Source: Bacillus sp. HMF5848 (GTDB lineage Bacteria; Bacillota; Bacilli; Bacillales; HMF5848). Taken from it: 64,000 nt of DNA. The stretch is taken from assembly GCF_003944835.1 (NCBI RefSeq), contig NZ_RWIV01000001.1:3072530-3136529 (forward strand), in the 5' to 3' direction. The position numbers and the translations under genes were made by a program. This document shows, one piece after another, positions 58,400-64,000 of this stretch (position 1 is the first letter of the stretch; every line of letters starts with the position of its first letter). A model generated the notes under the pieces. It searched no databases. It was given only the letters and a program-made list of their open reading frames with translations, and was not told the origin of the DNA.

Positions 58400-60088
58400 T
58401 TATTTTACCTTTTCTAGTTTTGTACGCTCTTCTTCCACAAGCGTACGACGTAGAATTTTACCGACTGCAGTCTTTGGCAGCTCCTTTCGGAATTCATACA
58501 CACGTGGAACTTTATATGCTGCTAAATATTTTCTTGCAAAGGCATCAAGCTCTTCTTCTGTAACTTGAGCTCTTTCTTTTAATACTATATATGCCTTTAC
58601 TGTTTCACCACGATATTCGTCAGGTACACCTGCCACAACGGCTTCTTGGATTTTCTCATGTTCATATAACACTTCTTCAATTTCACGTGGATAAATATTA
58701 AAACCACCCGCTATAATCATATCCTTCTTCCGGTCAACAATATAAAAGAAGCCGTCTTCATCCATGTACCCTAAGTCGCCTGTAGCTAACCAGCCATCCT
58801 TTATAGTAGCTGCGGTTTCTTCCGGCTTATTCCAGTAGCCTTTCATAACCTGCGGACCACGAATATAAACTTCTCCAATTTCTTTCGGTTCAACAGGCTC
58901 ACCCGTATCAAGGGTTAAAATTTTCGCATCTGTATCAGGCCAAGGTACACCTATGCTTCCATTTTTTCGTTTTGTCCATAAGAAGTTAGAATGCGTGACA
59001 GGGGATGCTTCAGATAATCCATAGCCTTCTACAACCTTCCCACCTGTTACAGCTTCGAATTGCTCCTGAACCTCTACAGGAAGAGGAGCGGATCCACTAA
59101 TACATGAATCAATAGAAGAAAGATCGTAACTTGATATTTCAGGGTGATTTAGTAAAGCGATATAAATAGTTGGTGCTCCTGGGAATAGGGTTGGCTTTTG
59201 CTTTTCAATTGTTTTCAAGGCATCTGTAGCATCAAACTTAGGTAACAAAATCATTTTAAATCCTTGCATGATTGATAGATTCATAACAGTTGTCATGCCA
59301 TAAACATGGAAGAAAGGAATAATGCCCATAACTGATTCCTTTCCTTTTTCACATTTATACATCCAAGCCTTACTCATTAATGTATTAGACACAAGATTTT
59401 TATGTGTTAGCATAACGCCCTTGGGGAATCCCGTTGTTCCACCAGTATATTGTAATACAGCTACATCTTCCTCAGGATCAATCTCAACTTTTGGTGGTAT
59501 TGGTTCAGTTGTTTGAATGATCTTCGTAAATAAATGGTTCGAACCAGCATGCTCTACTTTAACAGCAACCTGCTGCTGCTTTTTCTGTACGAAAGGGTAC
59601 AATAAATTTTTAGGAAACGGTAAGTAGTCTTTTATACTTGTAACAATGATGTGTTTTAACTTTGTTAACGCTTTCACTTTTGAAACACGAGGAAATAACA
59701 AGTCTAATGCAATAATGATATCTGCACCTGAATCATTTAGTTGATACTCAAGTTCACGTTCAGTATATAGTGGGTTTGTTTGCACAACAATGCCACCAGC
59801 CATCAAAATAGCATAATAGCTTATAACAGCTTGCGGACAATTAGGAAGCATAATGGAAACCCTATCTCCCTTTTTCAACCCTAACTCTACTAAGTAATTA
59901 GATAGGCGAACTGTTTGCTCGTACAACTGTTTAAATGAAATTTCTTTACCTAAAAAATGAATAACGGTCTGGTTGGGATACATATCGGCAGATTGTTCTA
60001 AAAACTGGTGCAGTGGTGAAATTTCATAGTCTAGTGTGTGCGGAATTTCTTCGGGGTAATGCTCCAACCATGGCCTTTGGATTTCCAT
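58400..60088 (-). CDS. lcfA: Long-chain-fatty-acid-CoA ligase
   Basis: LcfA activates fatty acids to acyl-CoA for beta-oxidation. The adenylation motif is LQYTGGTTGFPKGVMLTHKN; VEGYGLSEASPVTH, WLATGDLGYMDEDGFFYIVDRKKDMI and the C-terminal lysine region PKTAVGKILRRTL complete the ANL superfamily pattern. ATG 60088 (562 aa) follows GAGGAGG; 31 hydrophobic upstream codons are dropped. It lies next to yshE-mutS2 as in B. subtilis, but fadR-fadB-etfB-etfA are displaced about 8 kb. No FadR box was seen in front of it. Confidence 0.96.
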   Translation of the reverse strand: MEIQRPWLEHYPEEIPHTLDYEISPLHQFLEQSADMYPNQTVIHFLGKEISFKQLYEQTVRLSNYLVELGLKKGDRVSIMLPNCPQAVISYYAILMAGGIVVQTNPLYTERELEYQLNDSGADIIIALDLLFPRVSKVKALTKLKHIIVTSIKDYLPFPKNLLYPFVQKKQQQVAVKVEHAGSNHLFTKIIQTTEPIPPKVEIDPEEDVAVLQYTGGTTGFPKGVMLTHKNLVSNTLMSKAWMYKCEKGKESVMGIIPFFHVYGMTTVMNLSIMQGFKMILLPKFDATDALKTIEKQKPTLFPGAPTIYIALLNHPEISSYDLSSIDSCISGSAPLPVEVQEQFEAVTGGKVVEGYGLSEASPVTHSNFLWTKRKNGSIGVPWPDTDAKILTLDTGEPVEPKEIGEVYIRGPQVMKGYWNKPEETAATIKDGWLATGDLGYMDEDGFFYIVDRKKDMIIAGGFNIYPREIEEVLYEHEKIQEAVVAGVPDEYRGETVKAYIVLKERAQVTEEELDAFARKYLAAYKVPRVYEFRKELPKTAVGKILRRTLVEEERTKLEKVK

Positions 60089-60704
60089 AGTATAATTCCT
60101 CCTCTTTTTTTCTAAAAATTCACTATTTTTAAATATTATAATACAGCTTGATATCATTTTACAAATAATAACAAGTGACAAACTTACAAATATAGATAAT
60201 TTTTACAAATAACTTTTGTGTTTTCCTATAATTCTAAGAATCAATAAGTTTTGACTTGGCATACAGTAAAAGAGATTGGCTACATAGAAATGTGTGAATA
60301 GACTCTAAAAAAATCATATTACTTTTCCTTATGTCACCTTTATCTTGTTTTTAAGTGCTTTTCGTCCTCTGCACATGACATTTATACTATTCAAAATCTT
60401 ATTTGTCCGAAAATTGATGAAGCCCCTACCCCATTAAATACATTAGAAAATTATTTAAACATCAGCATACATTTTGATGAGGACATACTAATATATATTC
60501 CTTCAAATAGTTATTTAGTTCTTATATTTAATAAAATATTTCTCCTATCTGTAAACTTTTATTAATCTAGTTACTTGTGTATGATTCTTCTTCACAGTTT
60601 TCCGGGAATATTACTGAAGGAGGGATCTGATGGCCCGCGGAAAGCGAGCGCAACGAAGCGGAAGTCAACGCTTAGAAGCACGACTGTGTTAGTTGTGCCG
60701 CCCA
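60089..60704. other. Intergenic region between yshE unit and lcfA
   Basis: About 600 AT-rich bases. It includes an 88-codon open frame on the plus strand (60302-60565) without any start codon or ribosome site, and a repeat fragment at 60634-60648 (CCCGCGGAAAGCGAG) related to the one at 46165. No supported gene; the lcfA promoter should be near 60100-60250. Confidence 0.4.
60634..60648. repeat. Fragment of a Bacillaceae interspersed repeat
   Basis: CCCGCGGAAAGCGAG is the complement of the CTCGCTTTCCGCGGG piece typical of the Bacillaceae repeat also seen in part at 46175-46185. It is short, so the identification is tentative. Confidence 0.35.
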
Positions 60705-60741
60705 AGAAAAAAAAAACATAGCACCCAATTGGGGTGCTATG
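60705..60741 (-). terminator. Terminator of the mutS2-yshE unit
   Basis: CATAGCACCC/GGGTGCTATG stem with a 5-base loop and a run of about ten T on the minus strand. The upstream arm contains the stop codon of the 27-aa peptide gene. Confidence 0.9.
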
Positions 60742-60820
60742 CTTTTATAAACCAATATATTATTCCTATAATAAAAAACAACACACAACAAAAAATTAAT
60801 ATTTTCGCTAGCTTTTCCAT
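60737..60820 (-). CDS. 27-residue membrane peptide downstream of yshE
   Basis: ATG 60820 opens a 27-codon frame behind GAGGAG at about 8 bases. The peptide is a short basic N-terminus (MEKLAK), a continuous hydrophobic helix (ILIFCCVLFFIIGIIYWF) and IKA. It begins 16 bases after the yshE stop, and its TAG lies inside the terminator stem. It is too short for routine gene calling. Similar single-helix peptides occur in Bacillus operons; function unknown. Confidence 0.6.
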   Translation of the reverse strand: MEKLAKILIFCCVLFFIIGIIYWFIKA

Positions 60821-60835
60821 CAATCTTACTCCTCT

Positions 60836-61243
60836 TTAAACAATAGTTGCTCCAATAACAAATGATAATCCAATCGAAATCAACATGGAGATAAGACCTA
60901 CTGCTCGATTATCTTTTGAAATTTCAAGATCAATATTAAATTTTGGTGTTAAAAATTCAAAAATAAAATATCCAGTCATTAATAAGATAAAACCAAATAT
61001 TCCCCATATAAGCATTGTTATTAAGGAGTCATGGTGTTGTATAGAAAAGTGAAAAATAATAGCTAGCCCAAAAATTTTCCCACCTGTAGCCATTGCAACT
61101 GCCAAATTTCCTTTTTGAATCTCTTCCCAGTTATTATACCTAGTCACTACCTCAAAAATTGATAAAAAAACAATAATGCTAAGTACAACAACACTATAAT
61201 AAGCCGCTGTCTCTACATATGGATTATGCCAAAAGCTAGCCAT
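60836..61243 (-). CDS. yshE: DUF350-type membrane protein YshE
   Basis: A 135-residue membrane protein with four predicted helices. Segments such as KGNLAVAMATGGKIFGLAIIFHFS and DNRAVGLISMLISIGLSFVIGA show the two internally similar units of DUF350. The role is unknown. It lies 24 bases after mutS2, matching the mutS2-yshE-lcfA order of B. subtilis. Confidence 0.88.
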   Translation of the reverse strand: MASFWHNPYVETAAYYSVVVLSIIVFLSIFEVVTRYNNWEEIQKGNLAVAMATGGKIFGLAIIFHFSIQHHDSLITMLIWGIFGFILLMTGYFIFEFLTPKFNIDLEISKDNRAVGLISMLISIGLSFVIGATIV

Positions 61244-61267
61244 ATTCTACACTCTCCTTATACACCT

Positions 61268-63625
61268 CTATTTAAATTCGACAATTGTCACGCCTGTTCC
61301 GCCTTCACCGGCTTCTCCATAGCGAATTCCCTTAACAGAACGATGCTGTTCAAGGTACTCTCGCACCCCTTTTCGTAAAGCGCCTGTTCCTTTTCCATGA
61401 ATAATCGAAACGCGCGGATATCCAGCTAATAGAGCGTCATCAATATATTTTTCAACCTTTAATAAGGCGTCTTCATAGCGCTCTCCTCGTAAATCAAGCT
61501 CTAAGCTAACATGGTATTGCTTACCCTTTACCGCAGCAAGTGGTTTTGTTTCAACAGGGGTAGGACTACTAATAAATTCCATGTCCTTTTCTTTTACCTT
61601 CATTTTCATAATACCCATCTGTACTTGCCATTCACGATCATTTACTTTTTCTATTAAATGACCTTTTTGATTGAAAGATAGTACCTTTACTTCATCTCCA
61701 GCGGTCAACGTACGCTTTTGTTGGGCCGGTGATGGGGACTTAGGTATCTTTTTTGATAAAGTTGGAGCAGCTGATTCTAAACGTTTCCTTGCGTCAATAA
61801 GTTCATGCTCTTTAATTTGTGCATGTGATCTCATCCGTTTTAACTCTTTTATGATTGATTCAGCTTCGGCTTGTGCCTCTTCAACTGCATTTTTTGCTTT
61901 TTTCTCCGCCTTCTCCAACAATTTATTTCGATTTTCATTTAACTCTATTATTTGTTGCTGTAATTCACGGTGCAGCTCCTCCGCTTGCTTTCTAATCGTT
62001 TCTGCTTCTTGTAATTCTTCTTCCGCTTTACGACGATTATCCTCTAAAGCTGCAATCATATTTTCAACCGTATTTGTATCCGTATCTATGAGGCCTTTTG
62101 CTCGGTTAATAACATGATCTCCTAATCCAAGTCGTCTTGAAATTTCAAATGCATTGCTTCGTCCAGGCACACCGATTAACAGCCTATAGGTTGGGCGTAA
62201 CGATTCTATATCAAATTCAACACTAGCGTTAATAACACCATCCCGATTGTATCCATATGCTTTCAATTCAGGGTAGTGTGTAGTTGCAATGACACGCGCC
62301 CCACGATTATGAACTTCATCTAATATAGAAATAGCCAGCGCAGCACCTTCTTGTGGGTCTGTACCCGCACCTAGTTCATCAAACAAAACTAAGCTGTCAC
62401 TTGATGCTTGCTTAAGTATGTCAACAATGTTGACCATATGGGAAGAAAATGTGGATAAGCTTTGCTCAATTGATTGTTCATCACCAATATCGGCGTATAC
62501 GTTATCAAACACTGTCATTTCCGAGCCATCTTCAGCAGGAATTTGTAACCCTGCTTGTGCCATTAATGTAAATAATCCAGCTGTTTTTAATGTAACTGTT
62601 TTACCCCCTGTATTTGGCCCCGTAATTACAATCGTGGAGAATTCTTCTCCGCCAATTTCGATGTCGTTTGGAACAACTTCCTTTGGTTCAAGAAGTGGGT
62701 GACGAGCTTTAAACACTTTTATATGGCCATAATTATTTATTTTTGGCTTTGTGGCTTTTATTTTCTTGGCATACGCTGCTTTCGCAAACATAAAGTCAAA
62801 TTCAGTTAGCAAAAGTACATTTTCTCTTAATACATCAACGTGCTCAGCTACTTGTTCAGACAATTCTATTAAGATTCGTTCAATTTCTTGTTTCTCGCGA
62901 ACACGCGCTTCCTGCAACGTATTGTTTAAATCCACAATCACTTGTGGCTCTATGAATAACGTAGCTCCAGAAGATGATTGGTCGTGTACAATTCCTCCAT
63001 ATGCACTACGGTACTCTTGTTTAACAGGAAGTACATAGCGGTCATTTCGTATCGTAATAATTGCATCAGAAAGCATTTTTGTTGCTTGCGATGAACGAAC
63101 CATGCTTTCTAATTTTTCGCGTATACGTGACTCTGCTGTTCGTAATTGCTGGCGAATGGACCGCAATTTATCACTAGCACCATCCATAACGCCACCGTAT
63201 TCATCTATGCAATGATTAATATTTTGCTCAAGCTGAGATGGTGGATTAAGCTGGTCAGCATACTCCTCAATTATAGGAATGTCTATCTCCGCATCTACCA
63301 TTTCTTCAACAAACTGTTTTATTTGCCGGCTCGCATACACAGTCCCTGCAATATGTAACAACTCGTTTGGTGAGAGCATACCGCCTATACTTGCTCTCTT
63401 AATATGGGGACGAATATCAGTTATACCACCTAACGGAAACTGTCCCTTCAATCGTAACACTTTCGCTGCTTCATCTGTCTCTAGCTGCCAACGCATGACA
63501 TCTTCATAGCTTGAAGATGGCATTAGATTCGTTGCTTTCTCTCTTCCAAGAGACGAAGAAACGTGTTGTGATAGCTGTTCAATAACTTTATCATATTCTA
63601 ATACTTTTAAAGCTCTCTTTTGCAA
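61268..63625 (-). CDS. mutS2: Endonuclease MutS2
   Basis: MutS2 is a MutS paralogue linked to suppression of recombination and rescue of collided ribosomes rather than mismatch repair. The 785-residue protein has the ATPase core ([56 protein letters not shown]), a long coiled coil at about residues 515-620, a KOW-like segment and the C-terminal Smr nuclease domain ([32 protein letters not shown]). The start is TTG 63625, behind AAAGGAGTGA. Confidence 0.97.
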   Translation of the reverse strand: MQKRALKVLEYDKVIEQLSQHVSSSLGREKATNLMPSSSYEDVMRWQLETDEAAKVLRLKGQFPLGGITDIRPHIKRASIGGMLSPNELLHIAGTVYASRQIKQFVEEMVDAEIDIPIIEEYADQLNPPSQLEQNINHCIDEYGGVMDGASDKLRSIRQQLRTAESRIREKLESMVRSSQATKMLSDAIITIRNDRYVLPVKQEYRSAYGGIVHDQSSSGATLFIEPQVIVDLNNTLQEARVREKQEIERILIELSEQVAEHVDVLRENVLLLTEFDFMFAKAAYAKKIKATKPKINNYGHIKVFKARHPLLEPKEVVPNDIEIGGEEFSTIVITGPNTGGKTVTLKTAGLFTLMAQAGLQIPAEDGSEMTVFDNVYADIGDEQSIEQSLSTFSSHMVNIVDILKQASSDSLVLFDELGAGTDPQEGAALAISILDEVHNRGARVIATTHYPELKAYGYNRDGVINASVEFDIESLRPTYRLLIGVPGRSNAFEISRRLGLGDHVINRAKGLIDTDTNTVENMIAALEDNRRKAEEELQEAETIRKQAEELHRELQQQIIELNENRNKLLEKAEKKAKNAVEEAQAEAESIIKELKRMRSHAQIKEHELIDARKRLESAAPTLSKKIPKSPSPAQQKRTLTAGDEVKVLSFNQKGHLIEKVNDREWQVQMGIMKMKVKEKDMEFISSPTPVETKPLAAVKGKQYHVSLELDLRGERYEDALLKVEKYIDDALLAGYPRVSIIHGKGTGALRKGVREYLEQHRSVKGIRYGEAGEGGTGVTIVEFK

Positions 63626-63700
63626 AATGGAGTCACTCCTTTGCTGTCAAAACGACAACCACATATTCAATTATTTGGACCTCTGTCAAAGTCCACCCTT

Positions 63701-64000
63701 TTATTTTGTGTTATTTCTATTTAAGAAGCTTATTAGCCTATCTAAATCCCACGTGTTAATAACTGTTTCTTTGCGTAACCAGCCTTTACGTGCTGTTGCA
63801 ACACCTATGGCCATATCATCAAGCATGTCTAAATGATGGGCATCTGTATTAACTGTAATTTTAACACCAGCGTCTTGCGCTTTTCGAACATATTCTGCTG
63901 ATAAATCTAACCGGTGAGGATTTGCATTCAACTCTAATACCGTGTCAGTTTCAAGAGCTAACTCTATTAGCATGTCCACATCTACGTCGTAACCGCTTCG
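63701..64000 (-). CDS. polX: DNA polymerase X, C-terminal part of the PHP domain
   Basis: The frame enters from the right edge and covers the last 99 residues. ELNANPHRLDLSAEYVRKAQ and KITVNTDAHHLDMLDDMAIGVATARKGWL are typical of the C-terminal PHP phosphoesterase domain of bacterial family X polymerases (YshC in B. subtilis), which act in gap filling and base excision repair. The histidines and aspartate of NTDAH are metal ligands. It lies upstream of mutS2, as in B. subtilis. Confidence 0.92.
   Translation of the reverse strand, partial: RSGYDVDVDMLIELALETDTVLELNANPHRLDLSAEYVRKAQDAGVKITVNTDAHHLDMLDDMAIGVATARKGWLRKETVINTWDLDRLISFLNRNNTK

Noticed and set aside
60302-60565. An 88-codon open frame on the plus strand between lcfA and yshE that reads partly like protein.
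   Set aside because: No ATG, GTG or TTG in frame at a useful place, no ribosome site and very AT-rich; more likely chance or an unrecognisable relic.

Overview
The window comes from a low-GC, Gram-positive, endospore-forming bacterium of the Bacillaceae. Gene order follows the chromosomal arm of Bacillus subtilis that runs from the mutS2/polX end to hemL, and almost all genes lie on the minus strand. Sporulation genes (gerE, gerM, lonB with a forespore-type promoter), a Leu T-box in front of ilvB, an extra-canonical FadR operator and a cre box all fit this group. I cannot name the species.

Layout from left to right. 1-5520: haem operon hemA-hemX-hemC-hemD-hemB-hemL (hemL cut by the window edge). 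5831-6319: small membrane protein on the plus strand. 6442-15632: engB, lonA, lonB, clpX, tig, ysoA. 15900-25536: branched-chain amino acid genes ilvE, then a T-box leader and ilvB-ilvH-ilvC-leuA-leuB-leuC-leuD, with a terminator-like hairpin inside the operon between leuB and leuC. 26015-33511: accessory sugar locus (binding protein, two permeases, a frameshifted GH1 beta-glucosidase remnant, a large GH94-clan phosphorylase). It is bracketed by an intact tRNA-Arg(UCU) gene and a degenerate tRNA-Arg copy. 33634-38625: ysnB, rdgB, rph, gerM, racE, ysmB, gerE. 38749-39018: an unidentified, apparently structured non-coding stretch. 39115-45943: sdhCAB, yslB, uvrC, trxA. 46490-49775: fatty-acid degradation genes fadR-fadB-etfB-etfA. 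50138-58306: second accessory block (amino-acid ABC transporter, CopZ-like protein, a HesB-like gene with an in-frame UGA, recQ, a VanW-type protein and small proteins). This block separates lcfA from fadR, which are adjacent in B. subtilis. 58400-64000: lcfA, a 27-residue membrane peptide, yshE, mutS2 and the end of polX.

The most notable item is at 53519-53830. A HesB/IscA-like reading frame is interrupted by TGA exactly where a conserved cysteine is expected (A-G-TGA-G-G-P). A hairpin whose loop begins 25 nt after the TGA fits the published bacterial SECIS geometry, so this is a candidate selenoprotein that standard gene callers would miss or truncate. Other items that simple ORF calling misses are the GH1 pseudogene, the tRNA relic, the 27-aa peptide behind yshE, two copies of a dispersed repeat, a 124-bp palindromic element behind lonB and the structured region between gerE and sdhB.

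Start codons were moved inward from the longest open frame wherever a clear Shine-Dalgarno sequence and family alignment pointed to a later start.
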